DNA from: Thalassospira lucentensis
GTDB lineage: Bacteria > Pseudomonadota > Alphaproteobacteria > Rhodospirillales > Thalassospiraceae
DNA: 64,000 bases
Direction: 5' to 3'
Assembly (NCBI RefSeq): GCF_032921865.1
Contig: NZ_CP136684.1
Location: forward strand, 354,501-418,500
A program made the translations under genes and the position numbers. Below, one piece after another: positions 53,323 through 63,489 of the stretch. How positions within the stretch are numbered: position 1 is the first letter of the stretch; each line of letters starts with the position of its first letter. The notes under the pieces are model-generated. The model made no database searches, was not told where the DNA came from, and saw only the letters and a list, made by a program, of their open reading frames with translations.

Positions 53323-54231
53323 TTACGTATTTTGCAACAGGGAAAGTTCCTGCGCCTCGCCCAGCAGCCAGTCACGAAACAGCTTTACCTGACCGCGCAG
53401 TTCCCGGTTTTTCGGATGCACCAGATAATATCCCAATGGAACAACCTGAACCTGTTCGGGAAACAGATGGATCAGCTTGCCTTCCATCACGTCTTCCTCC
53501 GCCAGTAACGGGTTGGCCATCACAACCCCCTGCCCGTGGATCGCGGCCTCGATCGCCATAGATGTCTGATCGATTTCAATGCGCTTGATTGCGCCAATCT
53601 CGCCCGGGTTCATCCCTGCAAACTGGCCCAACCATTCTTCCCACCAGTCATGCAGAATGTCGTTTAACAAAGTCGCACGTACCAGATCGGCGGGGCGCTC
53701 AAACCCCATCCGATCGCGATAGGCGGGCGAGCAGAAGGCCGCCGCCTGCCCGCGATAGATCAGGACGGATTCAAGCTTTTCATCATTCCCGTCAAAATAC
53801 CGCACGGCGATGTCGACCGGATCGCGATCAAAATCCGTGAATTGTACTGACGAACCCACGTGAAGTGACGTTGACGGATAATCGATCAAAAACCGCGCCA
53901 TGCGTTTGGAAAACCATTTCGCGGCGAAGCTTGGCGGCATGACCACACGCACCATATGTTCGCGCTGCCCGCGCAAATGCTGGCTGGCATCGATAATCTG
54001 CTGCAGGGCGGGTGATATGCGCGCGGCATATTCAAGCCCGTCGGCGGTTGGTTTGACCTGCCGGACCGAACGGGCGAACAGTTCCACACCCAGCCAATCT
54101 TCAAGCTTTCTGATCTGCTGTCCGACGGCACCGGGTGTTACGTTCAGTTCTTCCGCTGCACGAGAAAAACTATTCAGTCGAATGGATGCCTCGAAAGCAC
54201 GCAAGGAATTCAGGGGTGGATATGAACTCAT
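53323..54231 (-). CDS. LysR family regulator, GcvA-like
   Basis: A 302-residue LysR regulator: PPLNSLRAFEASIRLNSFSR and AAEELNVTPGAVGQQIRKLE are the GcvA/AmpR-type N-terminus, and WLGVELFARSVRQVKPTADG completes the wing. The effector domain runs from residue ~90. It is divergent from the EamA exporter gene (97 bases) and probably controls it. Confidence 0.92.
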   Translation of the reverse strand: MSSYPPLNSLRAFEASIRLNSFSRAAEELNVTPGAVGQQIRKLEDWLGVELFARSVRQVKPTADGLEYAARISPALQQIIDASQHLRGQREHMVRVVMPPSFAAKWFSKRMARFLIDYPSTSLHVGSSVQFTDFDRDPVDIAVRYFDGNDEKLESVLIYRGQAAAFCSPAYRDRMGFERPADLVRATLLNDILHDWWEEWLGQFAGMNPGEIGAIKRIEIDQTSMAIEAAIHGQGVVMANPLLAEEDVMEGKLIHLFPEQVQVVPLGYYLVHPKNRELRGQVKLFRDWLLGEAQELSLLQNT

Positions 54232-54328
54232 AATACAGATTTTCTATTTCATGATCCAGATAACATGATTTGTACGCCATTCCGGCCAGACCTACAATCA
54301 CGGCATTACCCCCACGAAAGTTCCGGCC

Positions 54329-55270
54329 ATGAAGAACAACGCATACCTTGTTTTCGGCTTTCTTGCCCTGTGCTGGGGCATGACCTTTTTGTTCAACAAA
54401 ACGGCAAGCAGCCTGATATCGCCGATGCAGGTGGTGACGGTACGTGTGATCATGGGCTTTCTGCCGGTTCTGGCATTTGCGATGGCGCGCAAGGTGCTGG
54501 ATTGGCAGCATCTGCGTTATGTGCACCATTTCATTGTCATGTCGCTTCTCGCGGCCACCGTTTATTACCTCGCCTTTGCCAAGGGCATCGCCCTTCTGCC
54601 ATCCAGCGTTGCCGGAATGCTAAGCGGTGTGATCCCGATGTTTTCCTTTATCGCCGCGGCCATTTTCCTGCGCAGCGAACCGGTCAATATCCGTTCAATC
54701 AGCGGATTGCTGTTTGGCTTTGCCGGTGTCCTGATTATCGCAAAGCCATGGGAAAGTGGCACGTCGGGCATCGATCTGATGGGTGTGGTTTACGTCGCCA
54801 TTGGATCGGGCTGTGTCGGGCTTTCGTTCGTCTATGTCCGCAAATTCCTGAGCCCCCTTGGCATTTCACCAATTGCACTTTGCACCTATCAGCTTGGCCT
54901 TTCTGCTTTAACGCTTCTGCTGATTTGCGACTTTTCCGGCATGAATGGGATCTTCACCAACTGGAAAATTGCCACCGGGCTATTCATCGGCCTTGGCATG
55001 TTTGGCACCGGCATTGCCTATATGTGCTATTACTTTCTGATCGGGAAACTGGGCGCGGTCAAAACCGCCGGGGTCACCTATATCCCGCCGGTCATTGGCC
55101 TTCTGACCGGAAGCCTGATTTTGGGCGAACCGGTTTCCGCAACTGATATCGTTGCGACCGCCATGATCCTGTCGGGTGTTTTCATCATCCAGTCGGGCCG
55201 CACCCCGCCATCATCGACAAATACAACATCATCGAATGTCCGGGCACACAACCTGCCCGAACGTGCCTGA
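54329..55270 (+). CDS. EamA (DMT) family transporter
   Basis: A 313-residue membrane protein with ten predicted spans in two EamA repeats: LVFGFLALCWGMTFLFNKTA and YYLAFAKGIALLPSSVAGML in repeat one, GVVYVAIGSGCVGLSFVYVR and AYMCYYFLIGKLGAVKTAGV in repeat two. Such proteins export amino acids or small metabolites, or transport nucleotide sugars; no substrate can be read. The ribosome site is weak. The divergent LysR suggests effector-induced export. Confidence 0.92.
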   Translation: MKNNAYLVFGFLALCWGMTFLFNKTASSLISPMQVVTVRVIMGFLPVLAFAMARKVLDWQHLRYVHHFIVMSLLAATVYYLAFAKGIALLPSSVAGMLSGVIPMFSFIAAAIFLRSEPVNIRSISGLLFGFAGVLIIAKPWESGTSGIDLMGVVYVAIGSGCVGLSFVYVRKFLSPLGISPIALCTYQLGLSALTLLLICDFSGMNGIFTNWKIATGLFIGLGMFGTGIAYMCYYFLIGKLGAVKTAGVTYIPPVIGLLTGSLILGEPVSATDIVATAMILSGVFIIQSGRTPPSSTNTTSSNVRAHNLPERA

Positions 55271-55290
55271 GACTCTCCGTCTCAAGGACT

Positions 55291-55323
55291 GCACCCCCGT
55301 GCTGATCGCGGGGGTGCTTTTTT
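55291..55323 (+). terminator. Terminator after the EamA gene
   Basis: Perfect stem GCACCCCCG (55291-55299) / CGGGGGTGC (55309-55317) followed by six T. Confidence 0.93.
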
Positions 55324-55329
55324 ATGGGA

Positions 55330-56028
55330 TTATTTTGCCGATGCGGCTTTGATAAAGGCCGTGATCAGCGGATGATTTTCACCGCGCAGGGCGGACCGTT
55401 CCGGCTGAAAGGCTGTGCCGATAAAGAAACGATGATTGTGCAATTCCACAGAACGGGGATCGCCATCTGCATCCCATGCCCCAATCTGCAACGCCTGCCC
55501 TGCCAGCAGCCCCGCATAATCACGATTAAACCCATAACTGCACCGATAGGTTTCAATCAGATGATCCGATCCGCTATGAGCACGGATCAAACTTCCCGCA
55601 GCCAGCTCAATCTCGCCATCCTGATCAATCAGCGCACAGGCCAGCGGCGCAATCAGCGGCAATTCCGCATCCGGATCAATTTCGGCATTCGCAGCATTGG
55701 CAAGTCCCAGAACATTGCGTGCATATTCCAGAACCGCATGCTGATAACCGCCGCATGTGCCAAGAAACGCGATATCGTTCTCGCGCACAAACCGGATCGC
55801 GGCAAGCGCACCTTCAAGACTTTCATACGGACTTGCCGGAACACACCACATCCCGTCATAGCCAGACAGTATCGGTGCAGCCCCATCATCAAAACGCGGT
55901 GTTGCGATCCAGTCATATTCGACGGAAATGCCGATTTCGGCAGCCGCGATTTCAATGGCCTTGGGGATGGCCTGATGGGCGGTAACGGCGGGGTTGAAAT
56001 CCCCGACAAGGGCGATACGGATGGTCAT
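55330..56028 (-). CDS. CTP synthase GATase-related protein lacking the catalytic His
   Basis: A 232-residue class I amidotransferase-like protein related to the C-terminal region of CTP synthase. The nucleophile elbow FLGTCGGYQHAVLEYA is present (Cys92), along with IRIALVGDFNP at the N-terminus. The usual His-Pro-Glu triad segment reads GTAFQPERSA, with Gln in place of His, so glutaminase activity is doubtful. Public annotation calls this group a CTP synthase C-terminal region-related (seleno)protein; here the position is an ordinary Cys codon, TGC. Function unknown. There is a putative terminator for the response regulator between it and its upstream neighbour. Confidence 0.85.
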   Translation of the reverse strand: MTIRIALVGDFNPAVTAHQAIPKAIEIAAAEIGISVEYDWIATPRFDDGAAPILSGYDGMWCVPASPYESLEGALAAIRFVRENDIAFLGTCGGYQHAVLEYARNVLGLANAANAEIDPDAELPLIAPLACALIDQDGEIELAAGSLIRAHSGSDHLIETYRCSYGFNRDYAGLLAGQALQIGAWDADGDPRSVELHNHRFFIGTAFQPERSALRGENHPLITAFIKAASAK

Positions 56029-56081
56029 TTCAGTTCCTCGTTTCAGGTGACATTACGAGGGGAGCAACCCGAACCGCCAAA

Positions 56082-56109
56082 GAAAAACGGCCCGTGAAAT
56101 CACGAGCCG
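56082..56109 (-). terminator. Terminator of the response regulator gene (minus strand)
   Basis: Reading leftward, CGGC and the CGTGA/TCACG stem (56088-56109 with one mismatch) is followed by a run of five T and TCTTT. Confidence 0.7.
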
Positions 56110-56148
56110 GGTTTCGAGCGTCAAACAGCGCTGCCTTTGACAAGCATA

Positions 56149-56826
56149 CTACAACGTTCCGGTACGCGCCATATCTTCCAGTGCGATTTTTACCGCCTGC
56201 GCCCGGTTGGACACATGCAGTTTGCGGTAAATGTTTTTCAGGTGATATTTCACCGTGATTTCGCGCAGATCAAGGTGACGCGCAATATCCTTGTTCGGAC
56301 GCCCTTCGGCCAGAAGCGCCAGAACTTCGCGTTCGCGCGGGGTCAGGCGGCTGAAATCACCTTCATTGCCGAAACCGCCAGCCATGCGCGGTTCGCCGTC
56401 ACTGCCTCCGCCAAAGCCATCACCCATATCGTTCAGGATTGAGGACGGCAGATATTTCTCGCCCGCCAGAACCAGTTGGATGGCATTGGCAAGTGCCTGC
56501 CCGCGCAATGTTTTGGGGATAAAGCCCTGTGCGCCATTTTCAATGGCATGGCGCACATCTTCGCTGCGATAGGCCCCCGAAAGCAAAACAACCGAAGTTG
56601 TTTTCGCTGCTTTTTCAAGAGTGCGTTTAAGCCCCTCAAGCCCGTTCATGCCGGGCATCCGCAAATCCAGAAGCACCAGATCGAAATCGTTCTGTGCCTC
56701 GATATGCTCCAGTGCCGGGTCAAGCGCGCCCGCCTCGACCACTTCACAACCTTCGAAATATTGCTGGAACAGCAGTGATAATGCTTCACGAACCAGATCG
56801 TGATCGTCTGCCAACAGGATACGCAA
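56149..56826 (-). CDS. NarL/FixJ-type response regulator
   Basis: A 225-residue response regulator. The receiver domain (residues 1-120) has the acidic pair in LLADDHD, phosphoacceptor Asp54 in LVLLDLRMPG, the switch Ser in VVLLSGAYRS, and Lys in FIPKTLRG. The LuxR-type HTH occupies 155-215: LTPREREVLALLAEGRPNKD, IARHLDLREITVKYHLKNIY. The start is a TTG at 56826. No kinase gene is adjacent, so this is an orphan; the partner is unknown. Confidence 0.93.
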   Translation of the reverse strand: MRILLADDHDLVREALSLLFQQYFEGCEVVEAGALDPALEHIEAQNDFDLVLLDLRMPGMNGLEGLKRTLEKAAKTTSVVLLSGAYRSEDVRHAIENGAQGFIPKTLRGQALANAIQLVLAGEKYLPSSILNDMGDGFGGGSDGEPRMAGGFGNEGDFSRLTPREREVLALLAEGRPNKDIARHLDLREITVKYHLKNIYRKLHVSNRAQAVKIALEDMARTGTL

Positions 56827-56984
56827 AGCCTTTGCCCTTCTCTACCTGACCCACAACCATGCCCGAACATTAACAAGCAAAACAACGCGTGGCTGCAACC
56901 AGAAATCTTTCTTGATCCGGGGACAGAATACGAAACCGGCTAATGGTTTGCAAATCCGAACTTTTTCTTATTTCTGCAAAGCAA

Positions 56985-57305
56985 CTATTCCTCGAGCAGT
57001 TCGGCACGTGCAAGCGGGCGCAATTCTTCGAGTTTGCGGTTTACCTCGCTGACCGTCATATCGATATTATGCCGTCCGAAATCGGCCAGAAGCACGGATA
57101 TGATACCGTTTTCCTGCGGATTGCTGACAACATCGCCGACGATTTTGGCCGCATAGGAACGACTTTCCGCCTCGCTCATTCCCATTTTATCGCCCGCCCA
57201 GGTCGCCAGCATTTTGTAAAGATGGGCTTCGATCCGGAAATTCTGTTCCAGATCAAAGCTGTATTTCGCCTCGAAACCGCGTTCACGATCCGTGAAATTG
57301 GACAT
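56985..57305 (-). CDS. DUF1476 family protein, ATPase inhibitor zeta-subunit type
   Basis: A 106-residue helical protein of the DUF1476 family, which contains the zeta subunit of alphaproteobacterial F1FO-ATPase (Paracoccus), an inhibitor that blocks ATP hydrolysis by inserting its N-terminus. MSNFTDRERGFEAKYSFDLE and FRIEAHLYKMLATWAGDKMG are characteristic. It is normally divergent from purC; here NRDE is between them. GGAG lies 7-10 bases before the ATG. Confidence 0.93.
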   Translation of the reverse strand: MSNFTDRERGFEAKYSFDLEQNFRIEAHLYKMLATWAGDKMGMSEAESRSYAAKIVGDVVSNPQENGIISVLLADFGRHNIDMTVSEVNRKLEELRPLARAELLEE

Positions 57306-57449
57306 GTTTTGGCTCCTCCATCCGGTTTGTTTTTGATCGGGACGTTTTCCCTCGTCCTTTATCTATGGACTCTATCACACCATGTCACCGGCCCGCCCCG
57401 ATACTTTTGAATTTGACAAATGCCGATCCATGTCGCTTTGATCTGGGTC

Positions 57450-58229
57450 ATGTGTACAGTTATCATTCTGCGCCGCCCCGACCATGAATGGCCGGTGATT
57501 ATCGGCGCCAATCGCGACGAAATGAACAACCGCCCGTGGAAGGCCCCGGCCCGCCATTGGGAGGACCGCCCTGATGTTATCGCCGGAATGGATGAAACCG
57601 CCGGCGGCACGTGGCTTGGCATCAACGAGGATGGCGTGGTGGCCGCCGTGCTTAATCGCTATGGCACGCTGGGCCCGGCCGATGACAAACGATCGCGCGG
57701 TGAATTGCCGCTCGAGGCGCTTGATCATGCCGACGCCATTGACGCAGCCCAGGCACTGGCCGAGCTTGACGGCACGGCATATCGCCCGTTCAACATGGTG
57801 ATTGCCGATAATCGGGATGCCTATTGGCTGGCCAATCGCGGCGAAGGCAAAATCGAAATCACCGACATCCCCGAGGGATTGTCGATGATCACCGCCCATG
57901 ATCTGAATGACAAAGCCAACAGCGAACGCACCAAACGCAACCTTCCGCGTTTCATCAGCGCCCCGCCGCCCAACCCCGAAGCCGATGACTGGTTTGCATG
58001 GCAGGCCCTTCTGGCTGATACCGGCATGATGGAACCTGATCCGGCACATCATGACATTCGTGCCGATGCCATGCTGGTGCGCAGCAATATCGGGTTTGAG
58101 ACGATCTGTTCGTCCCTGATCGGGCTTCCGGCCATTCCGACTCAGAAAAACGAACTGCCGCGCCGCCCTGTCTGGCTGTTTGCCAACGGCCAGCCCGACA
58201 GCGTCCCCTTCCTCCCGGTCGAGATTTAG
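57450..58229 (+). CDS. NRDE/TANGO2-family protein
   Basis: A 259-residue protein beginning MCTVIILRRP, the typical NRDE start with Cys2 as a candidate N-terminal nucleophile, followed by the NRDE motif (IIGANRDEMNNRPWKAP) that names the family. GTWLGINEDGVVAAVLNRYG is also conserved. The family relates to human TANGO2 and to N-terminal nucleophile folds; haem handling has been proposed for TANGO2-like proteins. Start at 57450 is preferred because family members begin MCT; an upstream ATG at 57420 would mask Cys2. Ribosome site is weak. Confidence 0.88.
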   Translation: MCTVIILRRPDHEWPVIIGANRDEMNNRPWKAPARHWEDRPDVIAGMDETAGGTWLGINEDGVVAAVLNRYGTLGPADDKRSRGELPLEALDHADAIDAAQALAELDGTAYRPFNMVIADNRDAYWLANRGEGKIEITDIPEGLSMITAHDLNDKANSERTKRNLPRFISAPPPNPEADDWFAWQALLADTGMMEPDPAHHDIRADAMLVRSNIGFETICSSLIGLPAIPTQKNELPRRPVWLFANGQPDSVPFLPVEI

Positions 58230-58447
58230 GCAGTCCGCCCGTTTCACCCCCGTAACGCCCGGTTTTCAGGGGGCTTTTCCGTCGTAGCCTTCCGCAGGTT
58301 CGACGGTTGCAAAATCCTATTATCAAGTCTGCGTAAATAGACCTACACGGCAATTGAGTTTCTGCGCCAGCACTGCTATACGGGGGGCGCGTTTTTCAGG
58401 GTGCTCGGGGACACTCCCCGCAAGCAAAGATGTGAAAGATTCCGCCA

Positions 58448-59206
58448 ATGTCCAGAAAGCAGCCCATCTACGAGGGTAAAGCCAAGGTTTTGTACGAAGG
58501 TACCGAACCCGGAACCATCATCCAGTATTTCAAGGACGATGCCACGGCGTTCAACGCACAGAAGCGCGGCACCATTGCCGGCAAGGGCGTCCTGAACAAC
58601 ATGATCACCGAATTCGTCATGACCCGTCTGGCGGAAATCGGCATCCCGACGCATTTCATTCGCCGCATCAATATGCGCGAACAGCTTTGCAAGAAATGCG
58701 AAATCGTTCCAATCGAGGTCGTGGTGCGCAATATCGTCGCCGGTTCGATGGCCAAACGTCTTGGCCTTGAAGAAGGCGAACGTCTGCCGCGCCCGATCGT
58801 CGAATTTTATTACAAAGACGACGCGCTTGGTGATCCGCTGGTTTCTGACGAGCATATCCTTGCCCTTGGCTGGGCAAGTGCCGAAGAGCTCGAGGAAATC
58901 GTCGGCATGACCCTTCGCGTCAACGATTACCTGTGCGGCCTGATGCGCGGCATCGGGATCAAGCTGGTCGATTTCAAACTTGAATTCGGACGCGTCTGGG
59001 AAAGCGATTTCATGCATCTGGTTCTGGCCGATGAATTCAGCCCGGACAACTGCCGCCTCTGGGATGCCGTGACCAACGAAAAGATGGACAAGGACCGTTT
59101 CCGCCGCGATCTTGGCGGGGTCGAGGAAGCCTATCAGGAAGTGGCGCGCCGTCTCGGTGTCCTGCCTGAGTCCGCGGACATAGAATCGCTGAACAAAGAC
59201 AAATAA
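58448..59206 (+). CDS. purC: Phosphoribosylaminoimidazole-succinocarboxamide synthase
   Basis: A 252-residue SAICAR synthase joining aspartate to CAIR in purine synthesis. [15 protein letters not shown], the [17 protein letters not shown] segment and [20 protein letters not shown] with [18 protein letters not shown] are family hallmarks. Length is normal for bacterial PurC. A terminator lies between it and purS, so the following genes may need their own promoter. Confidence 0.97.
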   Translation: MSRKQPIYEGKAKVLYEGTEPGTIIQYFKDDATAFNAQKRGTIAGKGVLNNMITEFVMTRLAEIGIPTHFIRRINMREQLCKKCEIVPIEVVVRNIVAGSMAKRLGLEEGERLPRPIVEFYYKDDALGDPLVSDEHILALGWASAEELEEIVGMTLRVNDYLCGLMRGIGIKLVDFKLEFGRVWESDFMHLVLADEFSPDNCRLWDAVTNEKMDKDRFRRDLGGVEEAYQEVARRLGVLPESADIESLNKDK

Positions 59207-59210
59207 TCCC

Positions 59211-59236
59211 AAGGCCGCGCTTGCGCGGCCTTTTCT
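59211..59236 (+). terminator. Terminator between purC and purS
   Basis: Stem AAGGCCGCG (59211-59219) / CGCGGCCTT (59224-59232) around a CTTG loop, then TTCTT. Could be partial. Confidence 0.8.
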
Positions 59237-59324
59237 TATCGACGCCGGAACCATCGGAACCGGTACATTATTGTTTGCAAACAAGTATCGCCGTATGGCG
59301 AGTGCGCACTCAAAGGAGCTTCTC

Positions 59325-59564
59325 GTGAAAGCACGTGTCCATGTCACCCTGAAGAACGGTGTTCTTGACCCGCAGGGTAAAGCCGTTCACCACGCCCTGC
59401 AGGGTCTTGGTTTTGCCGGTGTCAACGATGTCCGCCAGGGCAAGTTCATCGAACTCGAACTGGATGGCAGCGACGTCGAAAAGGCACGCGCCGAGGTCAA
59501 GGAAATGTGCGAGAAGCTTCTCGCCAATACCGTGATCGAAGATTACAGCATCGAGCTGGCCTAA
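59325..59564 (+). CDS. purS: FGAM synthase subunit PurS
   Basis: A 79-residue PurS that holds the short PurL and PurQ together. VKARVHVTLKNGVLDPQG and GKAVHHALQGLGFAGVNDVR are PurS landmarks. The start is a GTG at 59325 with AAAGGAG 8 bases upstream; an upstream ATG frame from 59271 would add 18 residues that do not match the family. Order purS-purQ-purL is standard. Confidence 0.95.
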   Translation: MKARVHVTLKNGVLDPQGKAVHHALQGLGFAGVNDVRQGKFIELELDGSDVEKARAEVKEMCEKLLANTVIEDYSIELA

Positions 59565-59645
59565 CTGCCCGGGCGGGGCTTTGCCGTTGCAGGGCCTTTG
59601 TCTGTCGCGATCAAGTAACGGATATTAATCGAGAGACGGTATTTC

Positions 59646-60335
59646 ATGAAATCCGCTGTCATCCTCTTCCCCGGCATCAACCGGGAGAATGACGCCATTG
59701 CGGCCCTTGAACAGGCCACCGGCACCAAACCGACCGTGGTTTGGCATGGCGAAACCGAACTGCCAAAAACCGACATCATCATGGTTCCGGGTGGTTTTTC
59801 CTATGGCGACTATCTGCGTTGCGGCGCCATGGCTGCCAAATCCCCGATCATGCGTGCGGTTGCCGAACGCGCGAAGGCCGGCGTGACCATCCTTGGCGTC
59901 TGTAACGGTTTCCAGATTCTGACAGAAGCAGGCCTGCTGCCCGGTGCGCTGATGCGCAATGCCAGCCTGAAATTCATCTGCAAGAACACGCATCTGAAGA
60001 TCGAAAACACCAATACACGCTTCACCAACCATTACAAAACCGGCGAGGTCGTCGATTATCCGGTTGCCCATCATGACGGCAACTTCTTTGCCGATAGCGA
60101 AACGCTTGACCGCCTCGAAGGCGAAGGTCGCGTTGTTCTGCGCTATTGCGATGCCAATGGTGTCGTTGATCCGGCAACCAACCTGAACGGGTCGCAGCGC
60201 AATATTGCAGGCATCATCAACGAGGCGGGCAACGTCCTTGGCATGATGCCCCACCCGGAAAATGCGATTGATCCGCTCCATGGTGGCACAGATGGCCGCA
60301 ATCTGTTCAAAAGCTTGGTGGAGGCAGCATCGTGA
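59646..60335 (+). CDS. purQ: FGAM synthase glutaminase subunit PurQ
   Basis: A 229-residue glutamine amidotransferase. The triad is Cys86 ([11 protein letters not shown]), His203 and Glu205 ([12 protein letters not shown]). [20 protein letters not shown] and [16 protein letters not shown] are typical. It supplies ammonia to PurL. It overlaps purL by four bases (GTGA), so the two are translationally coupled. Confidence 0.97.
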   Translation: MKSAVILFPGINRENDAIAALEQATGTKPTVVWHGETELPKTDIIMVPGGFSYGDYLRCGAMAAKSPIMRAVAERAKAGVTILGVCNGFQILTEAGLLPGALMRNASLKFICKNTHLKIENTNTRFTNHYKTGEVVDYPVAHHDGNFFADSETLDRLEGEGRVVLRYCDANGVVDPATNLNGSQRNIAGIINEAGNVLGMMPHPENAIDPLHGGTDGRNLFKSLVEAAS

Positions 60336-62542
60336 GTGCTAACGATTTCAACACCCCGATCACGCCGGAACTGGTCAAGGAACACGGCCTGAACGAGGAA
60401 GAGTATAAACTCGTCCTCGAAATCATGGGCCGTGAACCCAACATCAACGAGCTTGGCATTTTCTCGGTCATGTGGTCGGAGCATTGCTCTTACAAATCAT
60501 CGAAAAAATGGCTCAAAACCCTTCCGACCAAGGCTGACTGGGTCATTCAGGGACCGGGTGAAAACGCTGGTGTCATCGACATTGGCGATGGTCAGGCCGC
60601 CGTCTTCAAGATGGAAAGCCACAACCACCCCTCCTTTATCGAACCCTATCAGGGTGCGGCAACCGGTGTTGGCGGCATCATGCGCGATGTCTTCACCATG
60701 GGTGCCCGTCCGGTCGCAAACCTCAATGCGCTGCGCTTTGGCGAACCGGATCATCCGAAAACCCGCCACCTGCTTAGCGGTGTCGTCGAAGGCATCGGCG
60801 GTTACGGCAACTGCATGGGGGTCCCGACCATCGGTGGGGAAACCAACTTCCACGCATCCTATAACGGCAATATCCTGGTCAATGCGATGACCGTGGGTCT
60901 GGCCGACGCCGACAACATCTTCTATTCCGCAGCAGCCGGTATCGGAAACCCGGTTGTCTATGTCGGTTCGAAAACCGGCCGTGACGGTATCCATGGCGCA
61001 ACCATGGCCTCGGCCGAGTTTGATGATGACAGCGATGAAAAACGTCCTACCGTTCAGGTCGGCGATCCGTTCACCGAAAAGCTTCTGCTCGAAGCCTGCC
61101 TTGAACTGATGGCAACCGACATGATCGTCGCCATTCAGGATATGGGTGCGGCCGGTCTGACCTCGTCCTCGTTCGAAATGGCGTCCAAGGGCGGCGTTGG
61201 TGTCGAACTGTGGCTTGATAAAGTCCCGATGCGCGAAGAAGGCATGACCCCCTACGAACTGATGCTTTCAGAATCGCAGGAACGCATGCTGATGGTCCTG
61301 AAACCCGGTTGCGAAGACGCCGCCAAGGCGATCTTTGACAAATGGGAACTCGACTTTGCCGTCATCGGTATCCTGACCGATACCAAACGCATGGTTCTTA
61401 AATGGCATGGCGAAGTTGCCGGTGATCTTCCGATCGATCCGCTGGCCGAAGCATCGCCGGAATACGACCGTCCGTGGGAACCGACCCCGAAGCAGGATCG
61501 TATCGATCCGGTAAGCATTTCGGGCAAGGTCAGCCATATCGATGCGCTGAAAACCCTGATTGCGTCCCCGGACCTCGCGTCGCGTCGCTGGATCTGGGAA
61601 CAGTATGACCATCTGGTCATGGGCAACACGATTGTCCGTCCGGGGGGTGATGCCGGTGTCGTACGCGTTTCGGGCACGAACAAGGGCATTGCAGCCACCA
61701 CCGATTGCACCCCGCGCTATGTCATGGCCGATCCGGTCGAAGGTGGCAAACAGGCCGTTGCCGAAGCATATCGCAACCTGGTTGCCACCGGTGCCAAGCC
61801 GCTTGCGATCACGGATAACATGAACTTCGGTAACCCGGAACGCCCGCGCATCATGGGTCAGTTCGTTGGTGCCTGCCAGGGCATTGCCGAGGCCTGCATT
61901 GCGCTCGACTTCCCGGTCGTTTCGGGCAACGTGTCACTTTACAACGAAACCAATGGCGTCGGCATCATGCCAACGCCCGCAATCGGTGGCGTTGGGGTGA
62001 TTTCCGATCTGGGTCATCATGCCACTATCGGCATCAAACGCGATGACAGTGCGCTGATCATGATTGGTGCCGCGACCGGTGAACTTGGCCAGTCGCTGTA
62101 TCTCAAAACCATCGAAGGCCGCGAAGAAGGCGCCCCGCCGCCGGTCGACCTGAATGCGGAAAAACGGGCTGGTATGCTGGTGCGTGAACTGATCGAGCTT
62201 GGTCTGGTCCGCACCTGCCACGATATCGCCGATGGCGGCCTTCTGGTCGCGGTTGCCGAGATGTGCCTTGCGGGCAATATCGGTGCCGACCTGCACCTGC
62301 CCGAATCCGGTAGCGAAGTCGCATGGCTGTTTGGCGAGGATCAGGGCCGCTACGTGATTGCCACCCGCGATCCGGACAAGGTCCTGAACGCGGCGGGCAG
62401 CGCGAATGTCGCCGCGGTCATCATCGGTCAGGCCGGGGGTGATGTGGTCACCATTGATGGTGGTGCCAAGGTATCCCTTGCCGAGCTGCGCGACCTGAAC
62501 GAAGGCTGGATGCCGTCCTATATGGCAGAAGCCGTTCAGTAA
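60332..62542 (+). CDS. purL: FGAM synthase, PurL large subunit (short type)
   Basis: A 736-residue short PurL that needs PurS and PurQ. GTG start. [60 protein letters not shown] and [17 protein letters not shown] are ATP and FGAR binding landmarks. It makes FGAM from FGAR, ATP and ammonia. A strong terminator follows. Confidence 0.97.
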   Translation: MSANDFNTPITPELVKEHGLNEEEYKLVLEIMGREPNINELGIFSVMWSEHCSYKSSKKWLKTLPTKADWVIQGPGENAGVIDIGDGQAAVFKMESHNHPSFIEPYQGAATGVGGIMRDVFTMGARPVANLNALRFGEPDHPKTRHLLSGVVEGIGGYGNCMGVPTIGGETNFHASYNGNILVNAMTVGLADADNIFYSAAAGIGNPVVYVGSKTGRDGIHGATMASAEFDDDSDEKRPTVQVGDPFTEKLLLEACLELMATDMIVAIQDMGAAGLTSSSFEMASKGGVGVELWLDKVPMREEGMTPYELMLSESQERMLMVLKPGCEDAAKAIFDKWELDFAVIGILTDTKRMVLKWHGEVAGDLPIDPLAEASPEYDRPWEPTPKQDRIDPVSISGKVSHIDALKTLIASPDLASRRWIWEQYDHLVMGNTIVRPGGDAGVVRVSGTNKGIAATTDCTPRYVMADPVEGGKQAVAEAYRNLVATGAKPLAITDNMNFGNPERPRIMGQFVGACQGIAEACIALDFPVVSGNVSLYNETNGVGIMPTPAIGGVGVISDLGHHATIGIKRDDSALIMIGAATGELGQSLYLKTIEGREEGAPPPVDLNAEKRAGMLVRELIELGLVRTCHDIADGGLLVAVAEMCLAGNIGADLHLPESGSEVAWLFGEDQGRYVIATRDPDKVLNAAGSANVAAVIIGQAGGDVVTIDGGAKVSLAELRDLNEGWMPSYMAEAVQ

Positions 62543-62563
62543 GCCGTCCAAACCGCAAACCCG

Positions 62564-62594
62564 AAACCCCGTCAGAGAAATCTGGCGGGGTTTT
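62564..62594. terminator. Terminator after purL
   Basis: A 13-bp stem, AAACCCCGTCAGA (62564-62576) with TCTGGCGGGGTTT (62581-62593; one G-T pair), GAAA loop and TTT, between purL and the convergent XRE gene. Confidence 0.92.
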
Positions 62595-62619
62595 GTGTTT
62601 TGACCCGGTTCAGTCCAAT

Positions 62620-63435
62620 TTAAGGCAAGCCTGCCGCCAGTTCCCCCAAGATAGCCGCCGTTTGGGCGTCGGCTGGCAACAGAGTTTCAATGGCAAGTTC
62701 GGACAATGTGACTTCGACCGGGGTACCAAAGACCGTGGTTGTGCTGACAAAGCGGAATTCACCGGCATCACTTTGCAAAACCAGCGGCACGACAAGCCCG
62801 GTCAGTTCTCCTGCCCCGTCAGCCATATCAGTTTCCGTCACCTTCTCGGGGGCCCGGTAACGGCTGGCTTCGTCATAAAGGCCGCGGAGCTTCGCATCTG
62901 CTGTCACTGCAATCTGGCGACGCATCCGGTCCAGCAGATGATCGCGCCATTCTGTATAATTGACCACCCGGGGAGCCAACCCGTTCGGATGCAGACTAAG
63001 CCGCAAGATATTGACTGGCGGTTTGAGAAATTCCGGGCCAACCCCGCCAAGCAATAAGGGTACGATCCGGTTTGCGGCCACCATGTTCCAGTGCCGGTCC
63101 ATCGCCAGCGCCGGATAAGGTTCGTGCGCGGTCAGTATTCTTTCCACCGCCATTCGGATGGCTGCCGATTGGTCCGTGCCAAAATCATGGTCGGCATAAA
63201 TCGGCGCAAATCCTCCGGCAATCAGCATCGAATTGCGTTCACGCAGCGGTACATCAAGACATTCGGAAAGATGCAACACCATGTCGCGACTGGGTCTGGC
63301 ACGTCCGGTTTCAAGGAAACTCAGATGCCGGGTCGATATCTCCGCCTCGCTTGCAAGGTCAAGCTGGCTCATCCGGCGCTGTTTGCGCCAGACCTTAAGC
63401 ACAGTGCCAAACGGGTCGGGTTTCAGTTCGTTCAT
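62620..63435 (-). CDS. XRE family regulator with MmyB-like ligand domain
   Basis: A 271-residue regulator. Residues ~10-65 form a lambda-type HTH (LKVWRKQRRMSQLDLASEAE, ISTRHLSFLETGRARPSRDM). The remainder matches the MmyB-like ligand-binding domain (PYPALAMDRHWNMVAANRIV, LRLSLHPNGLAPRVVNYTEW), a PAS-like fold that binds small lipophilic molecules in some members. It is divergent from a small membrane protein gene, with an 8+1+8 palindrome in between. MmyB regulators often control a single divergent target. Confidence 0.92.
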   Translation of the reverse strand: MNELKPDPFGTVLKVWRKQRRMSQLDLASEAEISTRHLSFLETGRARPSRDMVLHLSECLDVPLRERNSMLIAGGFAPIYADHDFGTDQSAAIRMAVERILTAHEPYPALAMDRHWNMVAANRIVPLLLGGVGPEFLKPPVNILRLSLHPNGLAPRVVNYTEWRDHLLDRMRRQIAVTADAKLRGLYDEASRYRAPEKVTETDMADGAGELTGLVVPLVLQSDAGEFRFVSTTTVFGTPVEVTLSELAIETLLPADAQTAAILGELAAGLP

Positions 63436-63489
63436 CGGATCACCGTCTTGTTGTTAACCCAATCCTAGCATCAAACGAAAACCGCAAAC

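Noticed and set aside
54265-55146. 293-codon alternative frame inside the EamA gene
   Set aside because: Rich in Cys/Arg/His with no fold; the +1 frame encodes a ten-span EamA protein.
58376-59347. 323-codon minus-strand frame opposite purC
   Set aside because: Shadow of purC, which is unambiguous.
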